Positions 23,863 to 32,979 of a stretch of 64,000 bases of DNA are shown one piece after another. Location of the stretch: positions 1 to 64,000 of the forward strand of contig MESQ01000007.1 of the NCBI GenBank assembly GCA_001771065.1, in the 5' to 3' direction. The stretch is from Burkholderiales bacterium RIFOXYD12_FULL_59_19. GTDB taxonomy: Bacteria; Pseudomonadota; Gammaproteobacteria; Burkholderiales; Burkholderiaceae_C. Positions within the stretch are counted from its first letter, which is position 1. Every line of letters starts with the position of its first letter. The position numbers and the translations under genes were made by a program. The notes under the pieces were generated by a model. The model worked only from the letters and a program-made list of their open reading frames with translations. It did no database searches and had not been told where the DNA came from.

Positions 23863-25480
23863 GTGTTTTTGCTTCGTTAAGAGTTTTCAGTTCTTCGCGT
23901 AATTTGAATTTCTGAACTTTTCCGCTCGGGGTGGTGGGCAGGGCATCGCGCAGCACCAGGTATTCGGGTAGTTTGAAGCGCGCCACACCCCGCCCCGTGA
24001 GGAACAGCTTCATCTCCTCGAAGCCCAGCGTTTTTCCGGCGTGGCAGACCACCACCGCACAACCAAGTTCCCCCAGTCGTTCGTCCGGAATACCCACCAT
24101 TGCGACCGCTTGACAGGCCGGGTGTTCCAGCAGGATGTCTTCGACTTCGCGGGCTGAAATGTTTTGTCCGCCACGAATGATCATGTCCTTGATACGACCC
24201 ACGATCCGCACCGAACCATCGGCGCCCACCCGCGCGAGGTCGCCCGAGTGGTACCAACCATCGGCATCCAGTGCCTTGGCGGTCAACCCGGGCTCGCCCA
24301 GGTAACCGATGAAGGCATGCGGACCGCGCGACCATTGCTCGCCTTGCTGATCCGGCGGCAAGGGTTTGCCGTCTTCGTCCACCGCGCACACTTCCACGCC
24401 CGGCAGGGCACGGCCGTCAAACTGCCAGGCGGCTTCCACCGGATCTTGCGGCCAGGTGACGGTGTGAGGTGGGCTCTCGGTGGAGCCGTAAATGCTCAGC
24501 ACCCGAACCCCCACCGCCTGCGCCCGGCGCACCACCACTTCCGGGATGGGTGCACCGCCGCACAAAAAGTAACGCAAATCCGGCAGACGCTTGGCCGTGC
24601 GCTCCAGGCTGTCCACCACATCGCTCAGGAACGGCGTGGCGCCCATGGTCCAGGTGGCGCGGCTGGCAAGCATCTGGTCCACCGCCACATCCCCCTTGAA
24701 AATATCGAGCAGCGACACCGTGGCACCGGTCATCAGCGTCATCAAAATGCCGTGCATGAAACCACTGGTGTGGGTCACCGGTGAGGCCATGAAACACACA
24801 TCCTGGTTGTCAAGCTGCAGCGTGCCTGCCAAGGCGCGCTCGCCGTAAATGGCGGTGTTGTGGGTGTGCACCACGCCTTTGGGCTTGGACTCGGAACCAG
24901 AGGTAAACAAGAGCAGTGCCGCATCATCAGCCGCCGCATCGTGACCTTCTGCCAGCAGCGGCCCGCGTAATGCGTCGTCAAAGCTCGTGCCAATGTTGGC
25001 GTTGCCAGCCCCGATCACCACGATGGTCGGTGACACCGTCAATTCGGTGGAAATGCGCAGCAAATGGTCGGTGTAGTCCACGCTGCGAAACCGACCCGGC
25101 ACGATCACAGCCCTGGCGCCGCTTTTGTTCATGATGAACGCCAGGTCTTTCCAGCCATAGGTGGGCGGCAAGGGGTTGATCACCGCGCCCAGCTTGAAGG
25201 CGGCAAAAGTCACGACGGCGGTTTGCCACCAATTGGGCAAGTGCATGGTGACCACGTCCCCCACACCGACCCCACGGGTCTTCAAAAAGCCTGCAAAGCG
25301 GGACGCCTTGTCCTCAAGTTCACGGTAGCTGATGCTGTGGCCGGAGGCATCTGCCACGGCCACTTTGTCAGGATGCGTTGCCACGCTGGCCGCGATCAGT
25401 TGAGCCAAGGTCTGGTGTTGCCAATATCCAGCGTGGTAATAACGTTCGCGTGCGGCGGGGGGTGGTTTTAAATCAATCAT
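23855..25480 (-). CDS. AMP-forming acyl-CoA ligase, CHC-CoA ligase-like
   Basis: This 541-residue ANL-superfamily ligase has the P-loop LLFTSGSESKPKGVVHT (Glu and Ser replace the usual TGTTG core), YGSTESPP, hinge GRIKDMIIRGGQNIS, and Lys in TPSGKVQKFKLREE. It resembles the ligase at 6.9-8.5 kb in length and overall pattern (YYHAGYWQHQTL versus [10 protein letters not shown] near the N-terminus), so the two are probably paralogues acting on related acids. It activates the substrate of the operon that starts with the SDR gene 8 bp upstream. Confidence 0.85.
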   Translation of the reverse strand: MIDLKPPPAARERYYHAGYWQHQTLAQLIAASVATHPDKVAVADASGHSISYRELEDKASRFAGFLKTRGVGVGDVVTMHLPNWWQTAVVTFAAFKLGAVINPLPPTYGWKDLAFIMNKSGARAVIVPGRFRSVDYTDHLLRISTELTVSPTIVVIGAGNANIGTSFDDALRGPLLAEGHDAAADDAALLLFTSGSESKPKGVVHTHNTAIYGERALAGTLQLDNQDVCFMASPVTHTSGFMHGILMTLMTGATVSLLDIFKGDVAVDQMLASRATWTMGATPFLSDVVDSLERTAKRLPDLRYFLCGGAPIPEVVVRRAQAVGVRVLSIYGSTESPPHTVTWPQDPVEAAWQFDGRALPGVEVCAVDEDGKPLPPDQQGEQWSRGPHAFIGYLGEPGLTAKALDADGWYHSGDLARVGADGSVRIVGRIKDMIIRGGQNISAREVEDILLEHPACQAVAMVGIPDERLGELGCAVVVCHAGKTLGFEEMKLFLTGRGVARFKLPEYLVLRDALPTTPSGKVQKFKLREELKTLNEAKTHV

Positions 25481-25488
25481 GGCGGTCT

Positions 25489-26271
25489 TTATCTTTCTGT
25501 GGCCGGGCGACCCGGAATCAGTCCGTGCACGGTGTCCATCAACCCGCCATCGGCCAGTATGTTTTGGCCGGTGACATATGCCGCGTCGGGTCCGATCAGG
25601 AAAGCCACCAGCCCGGCGATGTCAGCGTCCGGGTTGCCAATGCGGTGCAACGGAATCAGGGCTTCGCGTGCCGCTTTGGTCGGTGCATCGGCATACACCT
25701 TGGCGGTTAATGAGGTATGAATCAGGCCCGGTGACACCGCGTTGACACGAATGCCATCTGCTGCCCATTCCTGCGCCAGCGTGCGCACCAACATCAATAC
25801 GGCGGCCTTGCTCGGGCTGTAGGCACCCATGCCCGGGTAGGGCTGAACCCCCGACATGGATGCTACCGAGACAAAGCTGCCACGGCTCTCACGTAGCGCC
25901 GGGTAGGCCGCTTTGGCCAGCAGCCAGGGGGCACGCGTGTTGACAGCCAGCAAAAAGTCCCAGTCCTCCAGGGTCAGATTGACCAACGTCGACGGCCGTG
26001 ACACCCCCGCGTTGGACACCACCGCATCCAGCCCACCAAGCGCAGCCACGGCCTGCTCGACCAGCCGGGCTGGTGTGGCCGCATCAGCCAGATCGCCGAG
26101 CAAAGGCACCACCCGGCCGCCTTGTTTGGCAGCCTCTGCGATGACGGCATCCAGGTCATCGACGTGGGCCGACCCGCAGGCGGCAATCTCCGCGCCCTGG
26201 CTTGCCAGACGCAAGCAAATCGCGCGGCCTATGCCGCGGCTGGCCCCTGTCACTAAAACGCGCTTGGTCAT
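25489..26271 (-). CDS. Short-chain dehydrogenase/reductase, first gene of the second acyl-CoA operon
   Basis: This 260-residue SDR has TGASRGIG, SNAG in place of NNAG, and the YSPSKAA active site, ending LADGGLMDTV. The ATG at 26271 has AGGAAG upstream; a 38-residue extension runs into the promoter region. It heads an operon followed by ligase, hydratase, dehydrogenase, hydratase, dienoyl-CoA reductase and transporter. It is divergent from an AraC-type regulator. Oxidation of a hydroxyacyl-CoA or ring alcohol is likely. Confidence 0.83.
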   Translation of the reverse strand: MTKRVLVTGASRGIGRAICLRLASQGAEIAACGSAHVDDLDAVIAEAAKQGGRVVPLLGDLADAATPARLVEQAVAALGGLDAVVSNAGVSRPSTLVNLTLEDWDFLLAVNTRAPWLLAKAAYPALRESRGSFVSVASMSGVQPYPGMGAYSPSKAAVLMLVRTLAQEWAADGIRVNAVSPGLIHTSLTAKVYADAPTKAAREALIPLHRIGNPDADIAGLVAFLIGPDAAYVTGQNILADGGLMDTVHGLIPGRPATER

Positions 26272-26387
26272 GGCTGACTTCCTGTTGCTGTGAGTTGAAT
26301 GGCTGATTGTTTGTGTGGCAGACTGAAAGTAGTTTGACGATTCGGGCGAGGTACAGCACAATTCGTGCATCTTGAAAAGGATCAAAA

Positions 26388-27287
26388 TTGACCATAAGGG
26401 TTATCCCTAATTACTCGCTTTACGGCGTACAAGCGCAGCCGGGTTGGCAGAGCTTGTTTGATTTTGAATGGATTCCCCAGCGTTCTCGCCCCTACAACTG
26501 GAAAATTCGACCCCATAAGCACGATGCACTGATTCAGATTTTGTATCTCACCCAGGGCGCAGGAGAGGTATTGGTCGACCATTCAAAAGTACGATTCAAA
26601 GCGCCTTGCCTGGTGTTGATTCCGGCACAAACCGTGCATGGCTTTAGTTTTTCAGAAGATGTTGATGGCCCGGTGATTACGGCTGCGCAGCGGCCTTTGG
26701 AAGCGCTTGTGAGCGTGGCAAACACCGAGCTGTTACCCCATTTGCGCAAGCCCTCTGTCATTCCACTTGGTGATGTCAGTGGACAAGCTGAGTTCTTGAT
26801 GCCGCTGTTTCTGGCTGTAGAGCGCGAGACACACATGCAAGCGGCCGGGCAACTCACGGCGGGCATGGCACTGCTTATGGCAATATGCATCCAAATGGCA
26901 CGATTGGCCCGCGTCAACGAGGTCACACCACCTAATGCAGATTCACGCAAATCTGCTCAGATTGAAAAATTCCGCAGCATGGTGGATTCGCATTACAAAG
27001 AGCATCTACCCATTTCGCACTATGCCGAGCAGCTTGGTATTTCCCCGGGCCAGCTGTCACGCTTATGCCGCGAGGTGCTGGGTGTATCGAGCATTGATGT
27101 CGTTAATGCCCGTGTTGTGCACGAAGCACAGCGTGTGTTGGTGTACACCAGCAACAGCATCAAGCAACTTGCCTACGTTCTGGGGTTTTCAGATGAGACC
27201 TATTTCTGCCGATTTTTTCGCAAACATACGGGTGTGAGTCCTCGGGAGTTCAGGACGAAAGCCATGGCAGCGATGATCGATCAGTGA
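26388..27287 (+). CDS. AraC-family transcriptional regulator
   Basis: This 299-residue protein begins at a TTG seven bases after AAAAGG. An N-terminal cupin-like effector domain (RPHKHDALIQILYLTQGAGEVLVD, then LVLIPAQTVHGF) precedes two C-terminal helix-turn-helix motifs (LPISHYAEQLGISPGQLSRL and SIKQLAYVLGFSDETYFCRF), ending HTGVSPREFR. It resembles PobR-type activators of aromatic-acid genes. It is divergent from the SDR-led acyl-CoA operon with 116 bp between them, so it most likely activates that operon in response to the acid or its CoA ester. Confidence 0.85.
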   Translation: MTIRVIPNYSLYGVQAQPGWQSLFDFEWIPQRSRPYNWKIRPHKHDALIQILYLTQGAGEVLVDHSKVRFKAPCLVLIPAQTVHGFSFSEDVDGPVITAAQRPLEALVSVANTELLPHLRKPSVIPLGDVSGQAEFLMPLFLAVERETHMQAAGQLTAGMALLMAICIQMARLARVNEVTPPNADSRKSAQIEKFRSMVDSHYKEHLPISHYAEQLGISPGQLSRLCREVLGVSSIDVVNARVVHEAQRVLVYTSNSIKQLAYVLGFSDETYFCRFFRKHTGVSPREFRTKAMAAMIDQ

Positions 27288-27290
27288 GTC

Positions 27291-29492
27291 TTAGCGATGT
27301 TGCGCAGCAAGCTCCAGCACCACCTGATCCCCGTTGGCCCGCAATTGCAGCGCAATGCAGTCGGCCAACTGCAGTCGGCGCAATAACCAGGGACTGAGGT
27401 CGCCATCGAAGGGGTCGCCCAGCACCGACCATTCCAGCACTGTGGTGGCCGGCTGGTCGGTCTGCGGGGGCAGCGCGACCGCGCCCAGTGCGGCTTCAAT
27501 GGCTTGTGCCGTCCGCTGCAAGGGCAGATCAATCTCATGGGGGGTCAGGCGGCCACGTTGCTGCAGCAGCATGGTCTTGACCGTGGTCAGTTGGGCTAGC
27601 AGCTGGTAACTCAGGGCCAGCAAACGCCCCAGCGGCTCCAGCGGGGGGCGCACGGCACGCGGCTCGGACAAAGAGCGCTGTGTGGCCTGCACCAGCGCAG
27701 ACAGGCTGTCAAAAGCCTCACGCCGGGCCAGCCGCCACTGGATTTCGGGCTCGTTGTCCACCGCCTGCAATTGCCACAAGCCCAAGGCCACACGGGCATG
27801 CCGTGCTTGCGCCGCCAGGGTGCGCGTGACCAGGGCTGCAATTTGGCCACGCTCCCATGAGGGCAGGACATAACTGAAAGCCCAGGCGATGGCGACGCCC
27901 ATCAGGGTATCGAGCATGCGTTCCACCACATCAAACACCGGGCTGGGTCCGGCGTTGAGCATCTGCACCTGCAACAGGCCCAACACCGTGGCGGCCACAG
28001 CGGTCACCAGGTATTTTTTGAGCGCAAAGGCGTGCGCCACCGCCTGCGCCAGCGTGACCACCAGCAGCACCAGCAGTGGGGTGATGTGTGTGTACAGCAG
28101 CAGACCGGCCACAACGCAGCCAATCAGCGTGCCGATGGCTCGGCTGTTGCGCCGCTCCAGGGTTTGGGCCAGGCTACCGCGCAGCACCACCACGATGGTC
28201 ACCAGTATCCAGTAATCATGGCTGCCCCAGGGCAGCGCCAGCGAGACTGCGTACGCCGTGCCAATGGCCAGTGCCGCCCGGATGGCATGGCGCAAGGGTG
28301 GCGCATTCCAGCGCCACAGGGCATAAAAGGGCGCCCAGGACCAGACCGTGGGGCTCACGAACAGTTCCCAGTTGGCCCGCACCAGGCTCACATTGGGCGC
28401 CACGTCACCGCGCGCCAACGTTATCAGGCGCAAGCTGTCGTCATTCATGAGGCCAATGCGGCTTGACATGCCCATGGCCAGGATCGCGGGCGGCGCGCCA
28501 TTGGTTGGCGTCGTGCCGGACTGTTCCCATTGCAGGTTTTCAAGTTGCGGCCGATGGCTGGCAAACGGCAAGGGCATGCGGCCCAGCATCAGGGCATCGG
28601 CCAAGGCATCGATTTCATCCGCCAGCGCCTGCAGAATGTCACGCAGGGCGCTCAGCACTGGTTCATGACCGGAATGGCTTTTGAGGGTGTCGAGGTCAAG
28701 GTTGCAGACCAGCAGGTGGTCGCGCATGTCCAGCACCAGCATCAGCATGTTGGCCAACTGCTGGCGGCGTGTGCTGCTGGGCGACTCCAGCAAAATATCA
28801 CGCGCCGCCTGCAACTGGTCGGCCAGCGCCGCCTGCTGTTGCAGCAGCGTGCCAATCAGTGGGGCTCGTTTGCCTGTTTCAGCCGCTATTTCAGGGCTGA
28901 ATTGCTGCGCCTGGGAGCGCATCAGCTTGGACAAGGCCATCAGCGTGTCGGCCAGCATTTGCACCCGGTAACGTGCGTTGAGTGCCGCGTTGGCAAGTGT
29001 TGCCCAGACCAGGTAGAACACGGCACCCAGCGTGAAATAGAGGCAAGTGGCCAGGTTGGTGGCGCTGTTGGTGTGGTCAGGCACCGCCATCGAAAACACC
29101 ATGGCAAACATGACCGAGATCGAAATGGGCAGTCCCCGCTTGCCCCAGCCCCCCGCCAGAAATGCCAGAAAACTGGCCGGTACCAGCAGCAGGCCCAGCA
29201 GGATGGGGGCGGCGTGTAACACCTGCACCGCCCAAAAAAGTGGTAAGCCAATCAGGAAGGCCGGCAACAGTTGCCAGAACTTGCCACGTTTGGGGGCCGG
29301 TTGATCCGGCGGAATACACACCACCACCCCCACTGACGCGGCGGCAGCGGCGAATTCACCCAACAGCAGGTAAATGCTGCCCGTGATCAGCAACAAACCT
29401 AGCGCCGCCGACAGACCATTGGTGACGTAATGGCTCAGCGCAATGCGCAAGACCTCGCGCTGGTAACGTTCAAAGTTGCTTTGTAGTTGCAT
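27291..29492 (-). CDS. FUSC-family membrane protein (aromatic acid exporter type)
   Basis: This 733-residue inner-membrane protein has two blocks of about five to six membrane segments (residues roughly 20-170 and 400-550), each followed by a cytoplasmic helical region; this is the FUSC/YccS layout. The second block contains PWGSHDYWILVTIVVVLRGSLAQTLERR, typical of the family. Relatives such as AaeB and FusC export aromatic acids. It is divergent from a LysR regulator, as aaeXAB is from aaeR in E. coli, though no AaeA-type adaptor gene is adjacent. It could relieve build-up of ring acids. Confidence 0.82.
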   Translation of the reverse strand: MQLQSNFERYQREVLRIALSHYVTNGLSAALGLLLITGSIYLLLGEFAAAAASVGVVVCIPPDQPAPKRGKFWQLLPAFLIGLPLFWAVQVLHAAPILLGLLLVPASFLAFLAGGWGKRGLPISISVMFAMVFSMAVPDHTNSATNLATCLYFTLGAVFYLVWATLANAALNARYRVQMLADTLMALSKLMRSQAQQFSPEIAAETGKRAPLIGTLLQQQAALADQLQAARDILLESPSSTRRQQLANMLMLVLDMRDHLLVCNLDLDTLKSHSGHEPVLSALRDILQALADEIDALADALMLGRMPLPFASHRPQLENLQWEQSGTTPTNGAPPAILAMGMSSRIGLMNDDSLRLITLARGDVAPNVSLVRANWELFVSPTVWSWAPFYALWRWNAPPLRHAIRAALAIGTAYAVSLALPWGSHDYWILVTIVVVLRGSLAQTLERRNSRAIGTLIGCVVAGLLLYTHITPLLVLLVVTLAQAVAHAFALKKYLVTAVAATVLGLLQVQMLNAGPSPVFDVVERMLDTLMGVAIAWAFSYVLPSWERGQIAALVTRTLAAQARHARVALGLWQLQAVDNEPEIQWRLARREAFDSLSALVQATQRSLSEPRAVRPPLEPLGRLLALSYQLLAQLTTVKTMLLQQRGRLTPHEIDLPLQRTAQAIEAALGAVALPPQTDQPATTVLEWSVLGDPFDGDLSPWLLRRLQLADCIALQLRANGDQVVLELAAQHR

Positions 29493-29564
29493 GGAGAAAA
29501 ATGGATGACTCTGGCGTGCTGCCCATTGTTATTCACATGGCCGAAAAAGTTAAGACCCTGTTCA

Positions 29565-29583
29565 GTATTTGTCGAACAAATAC
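29565..29583. promoter_or_regulatory. Candidate LysR-type operator between the FUSC gene and the LysR gene
   Basis: GTATTTGT-CGA-ACAAATAC is a perfect dyad with 8-bp arms. A second, overlapping dyad of ATACAA (29580-29585) and TTGTAT (29597-29602) follows. Both lie in the 126-bp AT-rich divergent region, where a LysR protein would bind to control itself and the exporter. Confidence 0.5.
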
Positions 29584-29618
29584 AATTTATAAAAATTTGT
29601 ATCAACAATTCACTAAAA

Positions 29619-30542
29619 ATGAACAATGAATGGAGTCTGACCGATTTGCGCGTGTTTTGCCAGGTGGCCAAGCGCTCCAGCTTTGTCGGCGCGGCCACCG
29701 ACCTGGGCATTTCGCCGGCCTACGTCACCAAGCGGGTGGCCAACCTGGAAAAGGCACTTGGCAGCACACTGTTTCACCGCACCACGCGCCGGGTCATCAT
29801 CAGCGACGCGGGCGAGGCTACCTATACCTGGGCGCGCAAGGTGCTCGATGCCGCCGACGAATTGAATCAGGGTGTGGTCGGGGCCAAAACCCTGCCCGCC
29901 GGACCGCTGCGCATCGCCACCAGTCTGCACCTGGGGCGCAACCACCTGGCCCCGATCCTGGCGCAAATGGGTCGCCAATACCCGGCGCTGGAGATCTGGG
30001 TGGACGTGGTGGACCGCCGGGTAGATCTGTTGGGTGAGGGCTTTGACATTGACGTGCGCATGGGCGAGGTGACCGAGCCCAACCTGATTGCGCATCTGGT
30101 GGCCAAAAATGCCCGTGTGTTGTGCGCCGCGCCGTCTTACCTGGTGCGACGTGGTCACCCCAAAACCCTGGCTGACCTGGCCGGACACGACTGCCTGATG
30201 TACCGCGAGCGCCACCAGACCTTTGGTGTCTGGCGGCTTGAAGGTCCCAACGGGTCAGAGTCGGTCAAGGTCACGGGGGCCATGGGCTCCAACCAGAGCG
30301 ACATCGTGCACCAGTGGGCGTTGGACGGCCTGGGCATTATTCCGCTGGCCAGTTGGGACGTGGCAGCGCTGTTGCGCGCCGGTGCGCTGGTGCGTGTGCT
30401 GCCGCAATACCACCAGAACGCCGATGTCTGGGCGGTCACCGCCACCCGACTCGACCAGTCGGCCAAGCTGCGCGTGTGCACGCAGCGCATCATCAACCAG
30501 TTGCAGCAGGGGCCGTATGCGCTGGATACCTCGGTGCGCTAG
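29619..30542 (+). CDS. LysR-family transcriptional regulator
   Basis: This protein has 307 residues from the ATG at 29619. The N-terminal winged helix reads LTDLRVFCQVAKRSSFVGAA then GISPAYVTKRVANLEKALGS. The effector domain includes GPLRIATSLHLGRNHLAPIL. It resembles the DmlR/TtdR-like branch. The upstream part of the longer frame overlaps the promoter and is rejected. It is divergent from the FUSC gene, its likely target. Confidence 0.87.
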   Translation: MNNEWSLTDLRVFCQVAKRSSFVGAATDLGISPAYVTKRVANLEKALGSTLFHRTTRRVIISDAGEATYTWARKVLDAADELNQGVVGAKTLPAGPLRIATSLHLGRNHLAPILAQMGRQYPALEIWVDVVDRRVDLLGEGFDIDVRMGEVTEPNLIAHLVAKNARVLCAAPSYLVRRGHPKTLADLAGHDCLMYRERHQTFGVWRLEGPNGSESVKVTGAMGSNQSDIVHQWALDGLGIIPLASWDVAALLRAGALVRVLPQYHQNADVWAVTATRLDQSAKLRVCTQRIINQLQQGPYALDTSVR

Positions 30543-30550
30543 CCCCAAGC

Positions 30551-31372
30551 TCAGACCAAGGGCACCGTCAACTGCGCGATGACGGTCTGTGTGTCGGGCC
30601 GGGTACCACGCCACCATGCAAAAGCTTCTGCGGCTTGCTCGGCCAACATGCCGACACCATCGGCCAGGTGGCCTGCACCCGAAGCCTGCGCCAAACGCAG
30701 AAACGGTGTGAGTCCTTTGCCATAGGCCAGCTCGTAGGCCAGGCATCCTGGTGCAAAGGCCGTGGCTGGCACGGGCGGCAATTCGCCTCGCAAACTGGCG
30801 GAAGTGGCATTGAACACCAGGTCGAACTGCTGTCCCGCCAGCGCTTCGTAACTGCAGGCGTTCACCGTTGCGTGCGCGGCCACCTCGGCCGCCAGGGTCA
30901 CGGCTTTGGACAGCGTGCGGTTGGCCAGGGTCAGGCTGGCCGGTTGTTCATGGATGAATGGCAGCAAGGCGCCACGGACTGCGCCACCTGCGCCCAGCAG
31001 CAGAACGCGTTTGCCGCGTAGCGCAAAGCCCAGGTTGTGCGTCACATCGCGCACCAGACCCATGCCGTCAAAGTTTTCGCCCAAGACCTCATCACCCTCA
31101 AACTTCAACGCATTGACGGCACCCGCCAAACGCGCGCGCTCGGACAGCGTGGTGGCATAGGCACAAGCCTCCATTTTGAAGGGCACGGTCACATTCAGGC
31201 CACGCCCTCCGTCAGCACGAAACGCGTCCACCGTTTCAGCAAAGCGACCTAGCGGGCCTTCCAAAGCGGTGTAGCGCATGGTTTGCCCGCATGACCTGGC
31301 GTACCAACCGTGGATCAACGGGGATTTGGTTTGGCTGATGGGGTTGCCGATCACGGCATAGTGGTCGCTCAT
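30551..31372 (-). CDS. aroE: Shikimate dehydrogenase family protein
   Basis: This 273-residue protein has both AroE motifs: the shikimate-binding SQTKSPLIHGWY and NVTVPFKMEA (with the catalytic Lys) in the N-terminal half, and the NADP-binding GAGGAVRGAL in the C-terminal half. It interconverts 3-dehydroshikimate and shikimate or a close analogue. Its start overlaps the CoA-transferase gene by 4 bp at the end of an operon with an acyl-CoA dehydrogenase, which is unusual for the biosynthetic enzyme. A second AroE paralogue lies at 36.4 kb across the IclR gene. A catabolic quinate/shikimate dehydrogenase role is likely. Confidence 0.85.
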   Translation of the reverse strand: MSDHYAVIGNPISQTKSPLIHGWYARSCGQTMRYTALEGPLGRFAETVDAFRADGGRGLNVTVPFKMEACAYATTLSERARLAGAVNALKFEGDEVLGENFDGMGLVRDVTHNLGFALRGKRVLLLGAGGAVRGALLPFIHEQPASLTLANRTLSKAVTLAAEVAAHATVNACSYEALAGQQFDLVFNATSASLRGELPPVPATAFAPGCLAYELAYGKGLTPFLRLAQASGAGHLADGVGMLAEQAAEAFAWWRGTRPDTQTVIAQLTVPLV

Positions 31373-32976
31373 GATGCAGTGGAAGTGGCGGTAAACAAGT
31401 CAGACGGCATGACAACCAGATTTTGGGTGATCAAGGGCACAAAGTTCATCTGGTCCAGCACGTCGCGTTGCAGGTCGATGCCGGGGGCAATTTCAAACAG
31501 CTCGATACCCTGGTCCGTGAGCCGGAAGCTGGCGCGCTCGGTCAGGAACAGCACGGTCTGGCCGCGTTTGAGCGCTTCCACGCCACTGAAAGTGATTTGA
31601 TCCACCCGGGACAGCAGCTTTTTGATGGCCCCTTGTTGCAGCACGCGCATCTGGCCGTCACCGGTCAGCAGCTTGACGCCCTTGGCGGCAAAAGTGCCGC
31701 AAAACACCACCTTGCGGGCGTTTTGGGCAATGTCGATGAAGCCGCCCGGCCCCACGGTCAGGCCGCCGAGCTTGCTGACATTGACGTTGCCTTGTGCATC
31801 AAATTCGCCAAAACCCAAAAAGGCGACGTCCAGGCCGCCACCGGCATAAAAGTCAAACTGCGTGGCGGCGTCAAGCATGGCGGTGGCATTGCGGGCATAG
31901 CCAAATAACACGCCGTCCATCAAGGTGCCGCCATACGTGCCATGTTCGATGGTCTGGTAAATGCGGTGCTGTTCGCCGCGTGCTGCAATCAGTTTGGCTA
32001 CGGCGTCGGGTACACCCACACCATAGTTGACGATCGGGCGCGCCTTGCCGGTGTTGAACAACTCAAGGGCAGCACGGCGTGCCACCGCCTGGCGTTCACT
32101 GAAAGCGACATGGGCTGCCGCTTTTTCAACCTCATGGTCGGCAGCCTCACTCAGGTAACGCGCCTCCCCCGTCAACTCGCCGCTCAAGGCGGGATCGAAG
32201 GCGATGTCATAGCTAGATTTTTGCGCCGGATCCACCACGATGGCATCGACCCAGGCCGACGGAATGCGTACCTCGCGCGCCTTCAGCGCCCCATTTGGCA
32301 AGCGTTCCTTGACTTGCACAATGACCTTGCCTCCGCTGTTGCGGGCCGCCAGCGCCAGCGACTGGGCGTCCACGTTGGCGACCTCGTGCTCAAAACTGAT
32401 GTTGCCGTCTTCATCGGCGGCGCTGGCCCGCACCAGGGCCACGTGCACCGGAAACGGTTTGTAGCGCAGGTACTCGTGCCCATCCATTTGCACCACTTCA
32501 GCCAGGTCGTCCCTGGCCGAGGCGTTCATGCGGCCACCACCCAGGCGCGGGTCACACACCGTGCCCAGCCCCACATGGGTGAACAAGCCCGGTCGGCCGG
32601 CGCCGATTTCACGCAGCAACTGGCTGGAAACGCCGCCCGGAAGAATGTAGGCCTCGATTTTTTCATCCAGCGCGAGTTGCTGCAGGGTGGGCGACCAGAC
32701 CCAATGGCCGCCGATGACTTTCTTGACCAGGCCTTCATGGGCAAAACAGTTCATGCCCTTGGTCTTCTTGTCGCCAATGCCCAGGGCGTGCACCACGGTC
32801 AGGTTGCGTGGGGTTTGTGTGTCCAGAAAGCGGGCCTGCACGGCCTCGAACAGGCAGGTGGCTTCCATCAGGCCGCCGCCGCCGCCCATCAGGCCCACGG
32901 TGTCGTTGTCGTTGATGAGGTCTGCAGCCTGCGCCGCCGTCATGAATTTGCTGTGGCTCATGGTGTTCTGCGCCAC
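31369..32976 (-). CDS. Acyl-CoA:acetate/3-ketoacid CoA-transferase family protein
   Basis: This 535-residue class I CoA-transferase has its alpha and beta domains fused in one chain. The alpha half carries GLMGGGGGLMEA near the N-terminus. The beta half contains the catalytic Glu-344 in TIEHGTYGG. It moves CoA from a donor thioester to a free acid. Genes on either side encode an acyl-CoA dehydrogenase (3 bp upstream) and an AroE paralogue (4-bp overlap), so it probably activates the operon's acid substrate or recycles CoA from the product. Confidence 0.87.
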   Translation of the reverse strand: MAQNTMSHSKFMTAAQAADLINDNDTVGLMGGGGGLMEATCLFEAVQARFLDTQTPRNLTVVHALGIGDKKTKGMNCFAHEGLVKKVIGGHWVWSPTLQQLALDEKIEAYILPGGVSSQLLREIGAGRPGLFTHVGLGTVCDPRLGGGRMNASARDDLAEVVQMDGHEYLRYKPFPVHVALVRASAADEDGNISFEHEVANVDAQSLALAARNSGGKVIVQVKERLPNGALKAREVRIPSAWVDAIVVDPAQKSSYDIAFDPALSGELTGEARYLSEAADHEVEKAAAHVAFSERQAVARRAALELFNTGKARPIVNYGVGVPDAVAKLIAARGEQHRIYQTIEHGTYGGTLMDGVLFGYARNATAMLDAATQFDFYAGGGLDVAFLGFGEFDAQGNVNVSKLGGLTVGPGGFIDIAQNARKVVFCGTFAAKGVKLLTGDGQMRVLQQGAIKKLLSRVDQITFSGVEALKRGQTVLFLTERASFRLTDQGIELFEIAPGIDLQRDVLDQMNFVPLITQNLVVMPSDLFTATSTAS

Positions 32977-32979
32977 TTG

